From Jannaschia sp. W003 (GTDB lineage: Bacteria; Pseudomonadota; Alphaproteobacteria; Rhodobacterales; Rhodobacteraceae), in contig NZ_CP083539.1 of assembly GCF_025144335.1 (NCBI RefSeq), forward strand, positions 1,675,501-1,739,500: a stretch of 64,000 bases of DNA. The letters are read 5' to 3'. Position numbers and translations under genes: made by a program. This document shows, piece after piece, positions 1 to 9,747 of this stretch. The first letter of the stretch is position 1. Each line of letters begins with the position of its first letter. The notes under the pieces are model-generated. The model was not told the DNA's origin, did not search any database, and saw nothing but the letters and a program-made list of their open reading frames with translations.

Positions 1-666
1 ATCGCCGCCGCCGCCATCACCGGCGCGGTGTTCTTGCGCGACTACCTCAGCTTCGAGGCGCTCGCCGCCAACCGCGAGGCGCTGATCGGCTTCCGCGACG
101 CCAACTACGCGCTCGCCGCCGCCGCATTCGCCGCCGCCTACGTGGCGATCGTGGCGCTCAGCCTGCCCGGCGCGGCCATCGCCACGCTCACGGGCGGGTT
201 CCTGTTCGGGGTCGTGGCGGGCACGGCCCTTAACGCCGTCTCCGCCACCATCGGCGCGCTGCTGATCTTCCTCGCCGCCAAGCACGGGCTGGGCGACCGG
301 CTGGCCGCGCGCATGGACGCCTCCGACGGCGCCGTGAAGCGCCTCAAGGACGGCATCCGCGAGGACGAGACCTCGTACCTCCTGATCATGCGCCTCGTGC
401 CGGCCGTGCCGTTCTTCGTGGCCAACCTCGTGCCCGCCTTCGTGGGCGTGGGCACGCCCAAGTACGCCTGGACCACCTTCTTCGGCATCCTGCCCGGCTC
501 CCTCGTCTACACCTGGGTCGGCGCCGGCCTCGGCGAGGTCTTCGCCCGCGGCGAGACGCCCGACCTCGGCATCGTGTTCGAGCCGCACATCCTCGGCCCC
601 ATCCTCGGCCTCGCCGCGCTGGCGTTGGTCCCCGTCGCGGTCAAGCACCTCAAGAGTTCCAAATGA
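1..666 (+). CDS. TVP38/TMEM64 (VTT/DedA-like) membrane protein, 5' partial
   Basis: Integral membrane protein of the TVP38/TMEM64 group, a family linked to lipid scrambling or small-molecule transport across the inner membrane. The frame is open from base 1, and the first possible start inside the window (GTG at 28) lies in what should be the interior of the N-terminal region, so I treat the gene as cut by the window edge. 221 residues are visible. They contain alternating hydrophobic stretches and the family's Gly/Pro-rich core ([17 protein letters not shown]), followed by the basic loop and the [20 protein letters not shown] segment. The stop overlaps the next start (ATGA at 663-666), so the membrane protein and the following flavoprotein are probably translated together. 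Physiological substrate unknown. Confidence 0.85.
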   Translation: MAAAAITGAVFLRDYLSFEALAANREALIGFRDANYALAAAAFAAAYVAIVALSLPGAAIATLTGGFLFGVVAGTALNAVSATIGALLIFLAAKHGLGDRLAARMDASDGAVKRLKDGIREDETSYLLIMRLVPAVPFFVANLVPAFVGVGTPKYAWTTFFGILPGSLVYTWVGAGLGEVFARGETPDLGIVFEPHILGPILGLAALALVPVAVKHLKSSK

Positions 667-2072
667 ACGATCTGAACACGGACGTCCTTGTCATCGGCGC
701 CGGCTCGGGCGGGCTGTCGGTGGCCTACGGGGCCAGCCAGATGGGCGCCGACGTGACCCTGCTCGAAGGGCACCGCATGGGCGGCGACTGCCTGAACTTC
801 GGCTGCGTGCCCTCCAAGGCGCTCTTGGCCGCGGCCAAGCACGCCCATGCCATGCGCACCGGCGGGGCCTTCGGCGTCGCCCCCGTGGAGCCCGAGATCG
901 ACTACGCCGCCGCCAAGCGGCACGTCCACGAGACCATCGCCCGCATCGCCCCCGTCGACAGCCAAGAGCGGTTCGAGGGCCTTGGGGTCCGCGTGATCCG
1001 CGAGATGGGCCGCTTCACCGGCGAGCGCACCGTCGAGGCGGGCGACTGGCGCATCACCGCGCGGCGCATCGTGATCGCCACCGGATCGTCGCCCCTCGTG
1101 CCGCCGATCCCGGGGCTGGTGGACGTGCCGTACCTGACCAACGAGACGCTGTTCGACCTCATGGAGCGGCCCGACCACCTCGTGATCGTCGGCGGCGGCC
1201 CCATCGGCATGGAGATGGCCCAGGCCCACCGCCGCCTCGGCTGCCGCGTCACCGTGATCGAGGGCGAGCGGGCCATGGGCAAGGACGACCCGGAGCTGGC
1301 CGCCGTCGTTCTGGACGCCGTGCGCGGCGAGGGCGTCCAGATCATGGAAGGGGTCAAGGCCGAGCGCGTCTCGGGCGAGGCCGGGGCGATCACTGTGCAC
1401 ACCTCGGGCGGCGACGTCACCGGCACGCACCTCCTGATGGCTGTGGGGCGCAAGGCCAACATCGAGCGATTGAATCTCGATGCGGCGGGCATCGCCCACG
1501 ACCGCACCGTCACCGTGGGCGACGACCTTCGCACCTCGAACCGCCATGTCTACGCGGTGGGCGACGTGGCGGGCCGCCTCCAGTTCACCCACGTCGCCGG
1601 CTACCACGGCGCCACCGTGCTGCGGCCCATCCTGTTCGGCCTGCCCGCCAAGGCCAGGCAGCACCACATCCCCTGGGCAACCTACACCGACCCCGAGCTG
1701 GCGCAGGTCGGCCTGACGGAAGCGGAGGCGCGCGAGCGGCACGGCGACGTGGAGGTGCTTCGCTTCCGCTTCGACGAGAACGACCGCGCCATCGCCGAGC
1801 GGCGCACGGAAGGCCTGATCAAGGTCGTGGTCCACCGCGGCAAGCCGGTGGGTGCGGGCATCGTCGGGCCGCATGCGGGCGAGCTGATCGGGGTCTGGGC
1901 GCTGGCGCTGGCGAACGGCATGAAGGTCGGCGACGTGGCCGGCATGGTCGCGCCCTATCCCACCCTCGGCGAGGTCTCGAAGCGCGCGGCGGGGCAGTAC
2001 TACGTGCCGCGCCTGTTCGAGAGCGAGCTCGTGAAGCGCGCCGTGCGGCTGGTGCAGCGCCACCTGCCCTGA
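663..2072 (+). CDS. MerA/Lpd-like FAD-dependent pyridine nucleotide-disulfide oxidoreductase
   Basis: Class I flavoprotein disulfide reductase of 469 residues. The N-terminal Rossmann motif is GAGSGG. The redox-active pair C43/C48 sits in GGDCLNFGCVPSK. A second NAD(P)H-binding motif is VGGGPIGME, and the FAD-contact motif is YAVGDVAG. At the C terminus the base His of lipoamide dehydrogenase and glutathione reductase (HPT..E) is replaced by Tyr432 (PYPTLGE). Mercuric reductases also have Tyr here, but this protein lacks their C-terminal vicinal cysteines and N-terminal metal-binding domain, so it is unlikely to reduce mercury. It begins in a 4-base overlap with the TVP38-type membrane gene. 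That pairing suggests it passes electrons to, or acts on a thiol handled by, the membrane partner (inference). Substrate not recognisable. Confidence 0.88.
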   Translation: MNDLNTDVLVIGAGSGGLSVAYGASQMGADVTLLEGHRMGGDCLNFGCVPSKALLAAAKHAHAMRTGGAFGVAPVEPEIDYAAAKRHVHETIARIAPVDSQERFEGLGVRVIREMGRFTGERTVEAGDWRITARRIVIATGSSPLVPPIPGLVDVPYLTNETLFDLMERPDHLVIVGGGPIGMEMAQAHRRLGCRVTVIEGERAMGKDDPELAAVVLDAVRGEGVQIMEGVKAERVSGEAGAITVHTSGGDVTGTHLLMAVGRKANIERLNLDAAGIAHDRTVTVGDDLRTSNRHVYAVGDVAGRLQFTHVAGYHGATVLRPILFGLPAKARQHHIPWATYTDPELAQVGLTEAEARERHGDVEVLRFRFDENDRAIAERRTEGLIKVVVHRGKPVGAGIVGPHAGELIGVWALALANGMKVGDVAGMVAPYPTLGEVSKRAAGQYYVPRLFESELVKRAVRLVQRHLP

Positions 2073-2162
2073 GCCCCGGAGGGAACCCCGCCCGCCTCCC
2101 GCGCCTTGACCCTCCGGTGGGGCGCGGGCGACGCTCCGCGCGACCTCAACCGCGGCGGCCCC

Positions 2163-3560
2163 ATGTTCTCCAGCCTCTCCGGGCGCTTCCTCGTCCTCAC
2201 GATCCTCTTCGTCATGCTGGCCGAGGTGCTGATCTTCGTGCCGTCGATCGCGCGGTTCCGCCTCGACTACCTTACCGAACGCATGGAGCGCGCGCAGATC
2301 GCCTCGCTCGCCCTGCTCGGCACCGGGGGCATGGTGGACCCCGAGCTGGAGCACGAGCTGCTGCAGAACGCGGGCGTACTCAACGTCGTGCTGCGCCGCG
2401 ACGAGCTGCGCCAGCTCGTCCTCTCCTCGGAGATGCCCGCCGCGGTCTCGCGCACCGTCGACCTGCGCGACGTCTCGACGCTGTCCCTGATGGGCGAGGC
2501 GCTGGCGCGCTTCGTTGATCCCGGCCCGGATGTGATCCGGGTGATCGGCGAGCCGGCCTTGGGCGGCGGGCTCCAGATCGAGATCGCCCTCGACACCCGG
2601 CCCCTCCACCGGGCGATGCTGGACTACGGGCTCAACATCCTCGTGCTCTCGGCCGCGATCTCGGCGATCACCGCCGCCTTCCTGTTCCTCGCGGTGCGCA
2701 GCCTGATGGTGCTGCCGATCAAGCGGCTGGTGGCGCAGATGAACCGCTACGCCGCCGCCCCCGAGGACGCGCGCCGCATGATCGAGCCCACCTCGCGCAT
2801 CCGCGAGCTGCACGAGGCCGAGACCTCCCTGCGCGACCTCGAGCAGCAGCTCTCGCAGTCGCTGCGCCAGAAGGAGCGGCTGGCGCAACTGGGCGCCGCC
2901 GTCGCGAAGATCGCCCACGACCTGCGCAACATCCTCACCACCGCCACGCTGCTCGGCGACCGGCTGGAGCGGGTCGAGGATCCCACCGTGAAGCGCGTGG
3001 CCCCGAAGCTCGTCGCCTCGCTGGCCCGTGCCGCCAGCCTGACCGAAGGCACGCTCGCCTTCGGCCGCGCCGAGGAGGCCTCGCCCCGCCTGGAGCCGGT
3101 CCCTGCGCTGCCCTTCCTGCGCGAGGTCTGCGAGGCCGAGGCGCTGGCGGTGCGCGAGGGGCAGGGGATCCGCATCGAGGCCGAGGCGCCGCCGCAGCTC
3201 ACCGTGCGCGCCGACCGCGAGCAGCTCTACCGCGTGGTCGGCAACCTCGTGCGCAACGCGCGCCAGGCGATGCAGGCGGCGGGGCGGGGCGGGACCATCC
3301 GCGCGGTGGCCGCCGAAACGCCCCGGGCCTGGGTGATCGAGGTCCGCGACGACGGGCCGGGCCTGCCGCCCAAGGCGCGCGAGAACCTGTTCGAGGCGTT
3401 CCGGGGCGGGGTGCGCAAGGGCGGCACGGGCCTCGGCCTTCCCATCGCCGCCGAGCTGGTGCGCGGCCACGGCGGCACGCTGGAGCTGGCTCGCACGGGG
3501 CCCGAGGGCACCGTGTTCCGCGTGACCCTGCCGCGCGGCGAGACGGCGCTGGGCGTCTGA
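2163..3560 (+). CDS. orphan sensor histidine kinase
   Basis: Membrane sensor kinase of 465 residues. I start it at ATG 2163, immediately before the first membrane segment (residues ~8-28), rather than at upstream TTG 2106, which would add a 19-residue hydrophilic leader. A periplasmic or extracytoplasmic domain of about 130 residues follows, then a second membrane segment near residue 165-185 and a HAMP-like linker. The phospho-acceptor box contains His252 (AKIAHDLRN). The ATPase domain shows an N box (GNLVRNARQAM), a G1 box (DDGPGLP) and a G2 box (GGTGLGLPIAAEL). All catalytic elements look intact. No response regulator lies next to it, so its partner must be elsewhere. It follows the flavoprotein by 90 bases and may be cotranscribed. 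Confidence 0.9.
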   Translation: MFSSLSGRFLVLTILFVMLAEVLIFVPSIARFRLDYLTERMERAQIASLALLGTGGMVDPELEHELLQNAGVLNVVLRRDELRQLVLSSEMPAAVSRTVDLRDVSTLSLMGEALARFVDPGPDVIRVIGEPALGGGLQIEIALDTRPLHRAMLDYGLNILVLSAAISAITAAFLFLAVRSLMVLPIKRLVAQMNRYAAAPEDARRMIEPTSRIRELHEAETSLRDLEQQLSQSLRQKERLAQLGAAVAKIAHDLRNILTTATLLGDRLERVEDPTVKRVAPKLVASLARAASLTEGTLAFGRAEEASPRLEPVPALPFLREVCEAEALAVREGQGIRIEAEAPPQLTVRADREQLYRVVGNLVRNARQAMQAAGRGGTIRAVAAETPRAWVIEVRDDGPGLPPKARENLFEAFRGGVRKGGTGLGLPIAAELVRGHGGTLELARTGPEGTVFRVTLPRGETALGV

Positions 3561-3572
3561 CGATTTTCCCGC

Positions 3573-3593
3573 CCGGGGGCCTTGCGCCCCCGG
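3573..3593 (+). terminator. GC hairpin after the histidine kinase gene
   Basis: An 8-bp perfect stem (CCGGGGGC/GCCCCCGG) with a 5-base loop lies 12 bases after the kinase stop codon. There is no T-tract, so it is a terminator-like hairpin or mRNA-stabilising stem rather than a textbook intrinsic terminator. Confidence 0.45.
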
Positions 3594-3618
3594 CGCGCCC
3601 CGCGTATCCGGGCCGCGT

Positions 3619-3695
3619 GCGCTGGTAGCTCAGTTGGATAGAGTACTTGACTACGAATCAAGGGGTCGGGGGTTCGAATCCTCCCCAGCGCGCCA
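3619..3695 (+). tRNA. tRNA-Arg (anticodon ACG)
   Basis: 77 bases fold as a complete tRNA. The 7-bp acceptor stem is GCGCTGG/CCAGCGC with discriminator G and an encoded CCA (3693-3695). The D-arm is GTAGCTCAGTTGGATAGAG. The anticodon stem CTTGA/TCAAG encloses loop CTACGAA with anticodon ACG at 3653-3655. The T-arm contains GGTTCGAATCC. ACG is converted to ICG by TadA in bacteria and reads CGU, CGC and CGA. The gene stands alone between the kinase and helicase genes. Confidence 0.97.
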
Positions 3696-3790
3696 CTCCC
3701 CTCATCTGAAGTTCCGCCGCGGGTGCGCCCCGCGCGACTGATGCCGCGTGGGCGTTCCGGCCCGCCAGCGCGATGTCGCACGGCTCGGCC

Positions 3791-3814
3791 GACGGGGGGC
3801 TGACGCCCCCCGTC
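3791..3814 (-). terminator. perfect hairpin just after the DEAD-box helicase stop
   Basis: A perfect 10-bp stem (GACGGGGGGC/GCCCCCCGTC) with 4-base loop TGAC begins two bases beyond the helicase stop codon. It is very stable but not followed by a clear run of T. Likely the 3' end signal of the helicase transcript. Confidence 0.6.
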
Positions 3815-3816
3815 GC

Positions 3817-5526
3817 TCACCCCTCGCGCTTGCCCTTCGGGCGCGCGAACCCGCCGGGCTTCGGGCCCTTGCGGTGGGGCTTCCCGCCCTTCGGACCGCC
3901 CGCCTTCGGACGCGGGCCCCCCGCGGGCTTGCCGCCGTCGCCGCCGCCGGGCTTGCCGCGCGGCGCCTGGGCCGGGGGCGCTTCGGAGGGCTGGATCGAC
4001 AGGCCGTCGCCGAGCGTGCCCGCGGCGTTGCGCTCGAAGGCGTCGGCGGCGTCCTCGCGCACCTGGACCCAAGAGGCGCGGGGGCCGATGCGGATCGCGC
4101 CCACGTCGGCGCCGGTCACGCCGCCCGCCTTGCAGGCCTTGGCGAGGATGCGCTTGGGCTCCAGCCCCGCGTCGCGGCCCGCGTCGATCTCGAACCAGCG
4201 CGCCGGCCCGAAGTCGGCGGCCTGCCGCGGCGCGGCGGCGACCACCTCGGAGATGTCCTCGGGCGCCGAGAGGCGCTCGGCGCGCTGGCGCAGGACGAAG
4301 CGGGCGAGCTGCTCGGGCGAGAAGCGCGCGGCCAGCTCCGCGGCGGCCTCGGCGTCGATGCCCTCCTCGTCCCACCAGGCGGGATCGGCCAGGAGACGCT
4401 CGCGGTCGGCCTCGCGCACCGCGTCCGCGGAAGGCGCCGGCATCCACTCCGCCTCAAGCTTGGCCCAGCCCAGCAGCCGCTGCGCCTTGCGACGGGCGGC
4501 GGGCGGCACGATCAGCACCGCGGCGCCCTTGCGCCCCGCGCGCCCCGTGCGCCCCGAGCGGTGCAGCAGCGTGTCCGAGCCGGTGGGCAGCTCGGCGTGG
4601 ATCACGAGATCGAGCCCGGGCAGGTCGATGCCCCGCGCCGCCACGTCCGTCGCCACGCAGACCCGCGCGCGCCCGTCGCGCATCGCCTGCAGCGCATGGC
4701 TGCGCTCGGCCTGCGACAGCTCGCCCGACAGGGCCACCACCGGGAAGCCCCGGTTCTGGAGCCGGGCCGATAGCCGGCCCACGGTGGCGCGGGTGTTGCA
4801 GAACACGATCGCGCCCGTCGCGTCGTGGAGACGCAGCGTGTTGATGATGGCGCCCTCCACCTCGCCGGGCCGCACCTCGTGGGCGCGGTAGGCGATGTCC
4901 GCGTGCTGGCGCTCGGCGGCGCGCACCGAGATGCGCCGCGCGTCGCGCTGGTAGCTCTCGGCGAGCCCCGCGATGGCGGGCGGCACGGTGGCCGAGAACA
5001 TCAGCGTGCGGCGCCCCTCGGGGCACTGGCCGAGGATGAACTCCAGGTCCTCGCGGAAGCCGAGGTCCAGCATCTCGTCGGCCTCGTCGAGCACCACGGC
5101 GCGCACCGCGGACAGGTCGATCGTGCCGCGCCCGATGTGGTCGCGCAGGCGGCCCGGCGTGGCGACCACGACGTGGGCGCCGCGGGCGAGCGCCCGACGC
5201 TCGTCGCGCATGTCCATGCCGCCCACGGTGGAGGCCAGCACCGCCCCCGCATAGAGCCAGGCCAGCTCGCGCTTCACCTGCATCGCCAACTCGCGCGTGG
5301 GCGCGACCACGAGGGCGAGCGGGGCGCCCGCCGCGTCCCACGTCTCGGCGTCGCCCAGCAGGGTGGGGGCGATTGCGAGGCCGAAACCGAGGGTCTTGCC
5401 CGATCCGGTCTGCGCCGAGACCAGGAGGTCCGCGCCCTCGAGGGCGGGGTCGGTCACGGCCTCCTGCACGGGGGTCAGCGTGTCGTAGCCGCGCTCGGCG
5501 AGGGCGTCCGCGAGGATGCGTTTCAT
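3817..5526 (-). CDS. DEAD-box ATP-dependent RNA helicase with DbpA-type RNA-binding domain
   Basis: RNA helicase of 569 residues. The start is ATG 5526, preceded by GGAAGGA. All helicase motifs are visible in order: Q motif (LTPVQEAV), I (AQTGSGKT), Ia (PTRELA), TPGR, II (DEAD), III (SAT), IV (VFCNTRA), V (ATDVAARGIDLPG), VI (HRSGRTGRAGRKG). About residues 440-500 form a domain resembling the DbpA C-terminal RNA-binding module (FEIDAGRDAGLEPKRILAKA...), which in DbpA recognises 23S rRNA. The last ~65 residues are low-complexity and rich in Pro, Gly, Lys and Arg. Probable role: ribosome assembly or cold-growth RNA remodelling. The window does not show whether it is a true DbpA orthologue, and alpha-proteobacterial family members are diverse. 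Confidence 0.93.
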   Translation of the reverse strand: MKRILADALAERGYDTLTPVQEAVTDPALEGADLLVSAQTGSGKTLGFGLAIAPTLLGDAETWDAAGAPLALVVAPTRELAMQVKRELAWLYAGAVLASTVGGMDMRDERRALARGAHVVVATPGRLRDHIGRGTIDLSAVRAVVLDEADEMLDLGFREDLEFILGQCPEGRRTLMFSATVPPAIAGLAESYQRDARRISVRAAERQHADIAYRAHEVRPGEVEGAIINTLRLHDATGAIVFCNTRATVGRLSARLQNRGFPVVALSGELSQAERSHALQAMRDGRARVCVATDVAARGIDLPGLDLVIHAELPTGSDTLLHRSGRTGRAGRKGAAVLIVPPAARRKAQRLLGWAKLEAEWMPAPSADAVREADRERLLADPAWWDEEGIDAEAAAELAARFSPEQLARFVLRQRAERLSAPEDISEVVAAAPRQAADFGPARWFEIDAGRDAGLEPKRILAKACKAGGVTGADVGAIRIGPRASWVQVREDAADAFERNAAGTLGDGLSIQPSEAPPAQAPRGKPGGGDGGKPAGGPRPKAGGPKGGKPHRKGPKPGGFARPKGKREG

Positions 5527-5609
5527 GGCGAGGGGTCCTTCCGACGGGCCCGCGGCGGGCAAGGCGCGCCCGCTACGCGGTTCCCGCGGGAATGTATAGG
5601 TCCGCCGCC

Positions 5610-5632
5610 GCGGCGGGGCGCCCCCCCGCCGC
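5610..5632 (-). terminator. hairpin downstream of prs
   Basis: A 9-bp stem (GCGGCGGGG/CCCCGCCGC) with a 5-base loop lies about 28 bases past the prs stop codon, between prs and the helicase start. It has no T-tract. Likely the end of the prs transcript, making the helicase a separate unit. Confidence 0.45.
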
Positions 5633-5659
5633 GCGACCCGCGTCCCGTCCCCCCCGCGG

Positions 5660-6694
<1,035 letters not shown>

Positions 6695-6770
6695 CGCGCG
6701 TCTCCGAGTCGGGTTTGCGCCGGGCCTACCACCGCGGTAGCGGTGCGGCAAACCCGCAGGAAGGCGCTCC

Positions 6771-7370
6771 ATGACCGCGATCGACTACTTCTTCACCCCG
6801 CTCTCGCCCTTCACCTACCTCGCGGGCACCCGCCTCGAGGAGATCGCCGCCGAGACCGGCGCCGAAATTCGCTACCGCCCGCTCGACGTGGTGCAGCTGT
6901 TCGGCCGCACCGGCGGCACGCCCCCGAAGGACCGCCACCCGGCCCGCCAGGCCTACCGCCTGCAGGAGATGCGGCGCCTCGGCGCCAAGCTCGGGCTGCC
7001 GATCAACCTCAAGCCCGCGCACTGGCCCACCAACCCCGCGCCGGCGGCCTTCGCGATCATCGGCGCCCAGCGCGCCGGCGGCGGCGGCGACCTCGGGGCG
7101 CTGGCCCACGGTCTGGCCCGCGCCTGCTGGGCCGAGGAGCGCGACATCGCCGACGACGGCGTGATCCGCGAGGTGCTGGAGCGGAGCGGCTTCGACGGCG
7201 CGCTGGCGGACGTCGGCATGCTGGAGGCGGCCGAGGAGTACGGCCGCAACCTCGAGGACGCCGTGGCCGCCAACGTGTTCGGCGCGCCCTTTTACGTGGT
7301 GGGCGAGGAGGTGTTCTGGGGGCAGGACCGGCTGGAGGACCTGCGCCTGCACCTGAAGGGCGAGATTTGA
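6771..7370 (+). CDS. 2-hydroxychromene-2-carboxylate isomerase-like protein (DsbA fold)
   Basis: 199-residue protein of the DsbA-like/HCCA isomerase group, glutathione-dependent enzymes originally known from naphthalene breakdown. The N terminus has the family signature [15 protein letters not shown] with a Ser in place of the DsbA CxxC cysteines. The C-terminal part has the conserved [21 protein letters not shown], including the cis-Pro region and the terminal substrate loop. No aromatic-degradation genes lie nearby, so the natural substrate is unknown. In many alphaproteobacteria this family acts as a general GSH-dependent isomerase. The stop overlaps the TTG start of the following alpha/beta hydrolase, suggesting a two-gene operon. 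Confidence 0.88.
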   Translation: MTAIDYFFTPLSPFTYLAGTRLEEIAAETGAEIRYRPLDVVQLFGRTGGTPPKDRHPARQAYRLQEMRRLGAKLGLPINLKPAHWPTNPAPAAFAIIGAQRAGGGGDLGALAHGLARACWAEERDIADDGVIREVLERSGFDGALADVGMLEAAEEYGRNLEDAVAANVFGAPFYVVGEEVFWGQDRLEDLRLHLKGEI

Positions 7371-8089
7371 GCACCGGGGACGCCGTCCCGGTCCTCGCGC
7401 TCCACTGCCTGCTGGCCTCGGGCGCCGCGTGGCGCCCCCTCGCCGCCCGTCTGGCGCGCCCGCTCGTGCGGGTGGACCTGCCGGGGCACGGCGCGGCGCC
7501 CGACGCGGCGGGCGACCTCATGGCGCAGAGTGTGGCCCACGCTCTCGCCCACGCGCCCGAGGGTCCGATCGACTTCGTCGGCCACAGCTTCGGCGCCTGC
7601 GTGGCGCTGCGGATCATGGCCGATCATCCGGGGCGCATCCGCCGCGCCGTCTTGGTCGAGCCGGTGCTGTTCGCCGCCGCCCCCGAGCCGGAGCGCGGCC
7701 TCGGTCACGACCCGGACGCGGTGCACGCGGCGCTCGCGCGGGGGGACCGGGCCGGGGCGCTGCGGAGCTTCCACGGCGACTGGGGCGGCGGGCCATTGAA
7801 TGCGATGCCCGCCGCATCCCGCGCCTACATGGAGGCGCGCATGCCGCTCTTCGCCGCCACGGTCCCGGCGCTGCTTCACGACGACGGCGCCGTCCTCGCC
7901 CGCCTGCCGGACCGCCCCGTCGCGCTGGTGCGCGGCGACTGCTCGCCCGCCGTGATGAAGCACATCCTGGACGGCCTCGCCGCGCGCATGCCCCGTGCGG
8001 AGACGCAGGTAATCGAGGGCGCCGGCCACATGATCCCCTTCACCCACCCCGAGGCGCTGGGGCAGGTGGTGGAGCGGACGCTGGGTTAG
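7367..8089 (+). CDS. alpha/beta-hydrolase fold protein
   Basis: 240-residue serine hydrolase. I place the start at TTG 7367, which overlaps the previous stop (TTGA) and has a purine-rich AAGGGCGAG a few bases upstream. No ATG or GTG is available before the fold begins (VLALHCLLASG). The nucleophile elbow is GHSFGA (Ser around residue 73). The acid is likely the Asp in VRGDCSPAV, and the catalytic His is in GAGHMIPFTHPE near the C terminus. The oxyanion-hole motif HCLLASG near residue 11 is typical of esterases and C-C bond hydrolases. Cotranscription with the DsbA-fold isomerase suggests both act on one small-molecule pathway, but the substrate cannot be read from sequence. Confidence 0.88.
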   Translation: MSTGDAVPVLALHCLLASGAAWRPLAARLARPLVRVDLPGHGAAPDAAGDLMAQSVAHALAHAPEGPIDFVGHSFGACVALRIMADHPGRIRRAVLVEPVLFAAAPEPERGLGHDPDAVHAALARGDRAGALRSFHGDWGGGPLNAMPAASRAYMEARMPLFAATVPALLHDDGAVLARLPDRPVALVRGDCSPAVMKHILDGLAARMPRAETQVIEGAGHMIPFTHPEALGQVVERTLG

Positions 8090-8095
8090 GGCGCT

Positions 8096-8191
8096 CCGGC
8101 CTCGCGCCGGGGCCTCGTGTCGCATGCGCTTGCCCCTGTTGCCGGTCGGAGCGCCGGCAGTCGGCGGAGGCCCCGGCGCGAGGCCGGGGCG
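8096..8191. repeat. intergenic inverted doublet, copy A
   Basis: Two GC-rich palindromic arms face each other. The left arm is 8096-8117 (CCTCGCGCCGGGGCCTC core) and the right arm is 8163-8191 (GAGGCCCCGGCGCGAGG core), separated by 45 bases. The right arm, reversed, matches the left almost exactly. It lies between the convergent hydrolase and solute-binding protein genes and could form a long stem. Related copies lie at 9748-9887, 10615-10711, 17340-17436 and 21619-21752. Confidence 0.85.
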
Positions 8192-8217
8192 TGCCGCTTA
8201 CTCACCCCAGCGTGGCA

Positions 8218-9672
8218 TCACTCCCGCCAGCGCACCCCCGTCAGGTCGTTGGCCTGCGTGGGCGCGTTCTCCCACAGCCCTTCGATGCGCGCGTCCGCCA
8301 CCCCGGTCTTGGCGAGCTGGAAGAGATACGCGTTCACGTCGTCGGCGGCGATCATCTCCTGCGCGCGCTGGTTCAGGGCCGAGCGGGTCTCGGGCGAGGT
8401 GGTGGTGGCCAGCTCCTCGATCAGCGCCTGGAACTCGGGGTTGTCGTAGCCGAAGTAGTAGTCCGGCCGGGCGTAGATGTTGATGTCGGCCGGCTCGGTG
8501 TGGCTGACGATGGTCAGGTCGAAGTCGCGGCCCTTGAACACCTGCTCCAGCCACTGCGCCCATTCGAGGTTCTGCATCTCTGTCTCGATCCCGACGTCCC
8601 GCAGTTGGCTTGCGATGATCTCGCCGCCGCGCCGGGCATAGGAGGGCGGCGGCAGCATCAGCCGCAGGGGGCGCCCGTCGTAGCCCGATTCCGCGAGCTT
8701 GGCCTTCGCCATCTCGGGGTCGAAGGCGCTCTCGGCCGTCAGGTCCACGTAGTCGGGGTTGTGGGGCGCGAAGTGGGTGCCGATGGGCGTGCCGTAGCCG
8801 AACATCGCGCCGTCGATGATGGCCTGCCGGTCGATGGCGTGGGTGATCGCGGCGCGCAAGTTTGCGTCCACCGTGTCGTTGTTCATGCCGAGGATCGTCT
8901 CGCCTTCGGTCGACCCCACGATCACCGAGAAGCGCGGATCGGCCTCGAACTGCGACAGGGTCTCGGGCGCGGGGAAGTTCGGGAACGCGTCCACGTCGCC
9001 GGCCTGCATCGCGGCGAAGGCGGCGTTGGGGTCGGAGATGAATTTGAACGTCGCCGTCTCCAGCGCCGGGGCCTCGCCCCAGTAGTCCGGGTTGCGCTCC
9101 AGCTCCACGCGGTCGCCCTGCACCCAGTCCCGGAACCGGAACGGGCCGGTGCCCACGGGGTTCGTGGCGTTGGCCTCCGCGCTCTCGGGCGCCACGATCA
9201 CGGCGTCGCCCCAGGCGAGGTTGAAGGGCAGGTTACCGTTCGGCGCGGCGAGGGTGATGCGGACCGTGGCGGAGTCCACGGCCTCGACGCTCTCGATGCC
9301 GTCGAACAGGGCCTTCTGGGCGTTCACGGAGTCCTCGGCGCGGGCGCGGTCCATCGAGAACACCACGTCCTCGGCGTCCATCGCGGTGCCGTCGTGGAAG
9401 GTGACGCCTTCGCGGAGCTTGAAGGTCCAGACGAGGCCGTCCTCCGATGTCTCCCAGCTCTCGGCCAGCGCGGGCTGCACCGAGCCGTCGGGGCCGAAGC
9501 GGGTGAGGCCCTCGAAGACGTTGGCGTAGACCACCTCGTCGATCGCGGCGGCGGCGCCGGCGGTGGGGTCGAGGTTGGGGGGCTCGAGCACCATGCCGAG
9601 GGTGATGTCGGTCTGCTGGGCGAGCGCGGTGGTGGCGGTCAGGGCGAAGGCTGCGGCGAGACGGATGAGCAT
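8218..9672 (-). CDS. ABC transporter substrate-binding protein, peptide/nickel family 5
   Basis: Periplasmic solute-binding protein of 484 residues. It has a signal peptide (basic start, hydrophobic core, cleavage near TALA-QQ at residue ~18). The family-5 pattern is plain: an N-terminal PNLDPTAG motif; LAESWETSEDGLVWTFKLREGVTFHDG, the SBP_bac_5 signature; ADINIYARPDY; and a C-terminal two-lobe layout. It should bind an oligopeptide, glycosidic compound or similar ligand. No permease or ATPase gene is adjacent, so the transporter it serves must be encoded elsewhere, or it works as an orphan receptor. It is flanked on both sides by intergenic repeat doublets. Confidence 0.92.
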   Translation of the reverse strand: MLIRLAAAFALTATTALAQQTDITLGMVLEPPNLDPTAGAAAAIDEVVYANVFEGLTRFGPDGSVQPALAESWETSEDGLVWTFKLREGVTFHDGTAMDAEDVVFSMDRARAEDSVNAQKALFDGIESVEAVDSATVRITLAAPNGNLPFNLAWGDAVIVAPESAEANATNPVGTGPFRFRDWVQGDRVELERNPDYWGEAPALETATFKFISDPNAAFAAMQAGDVDAFPNFPAPETLSQFEADPRFSVIVGSTEGETILGMNNDTVDANLRAAITHAIDRQAIIDGAMFGYGTPIGTHFAPHNPDYVDLTAESAFDPEMAKAKLAESGYDGRPLRLMLPPPSYARRGGEIIASQLRDVGIETEMQNLEWAQWLEQVFKGRDFDLTIVSHTEPADINIYARPDYYFGYDNPEFQALIEELATTTSPETRSALNQRAQEMIAADDVNAYLFQLAKTGVADARIEGLWENAPTQANDLTGVRWRE

Positions 9673-9747
9673 TGGGGTCCTCCCTTGGTGGGGCGAGGTT
9701 AGGCACGGCGCGCGAGGGGGGACAAGCGGGGGATAGGAGGCGGGTCA

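Noticed and set aside
663..2072. Mercuric reductase or lipoamide dehydrogenase as a specific name
   Set aside because: It lacks the MerA C-terminal cysteine pair and N-terminal metal domain, and has Tyr instead of the Lpd base His, so only the superfamily is safe.
507..3470. Very long reverse-strand open frame opposite the flavoprotein and histidine kinase genes
   Set aside because: It is a shadow of the high-GC codon bias. Its translation is His/Arg/Ala/Gly-rich with no domains, while the forward frames carry complete motif sets.
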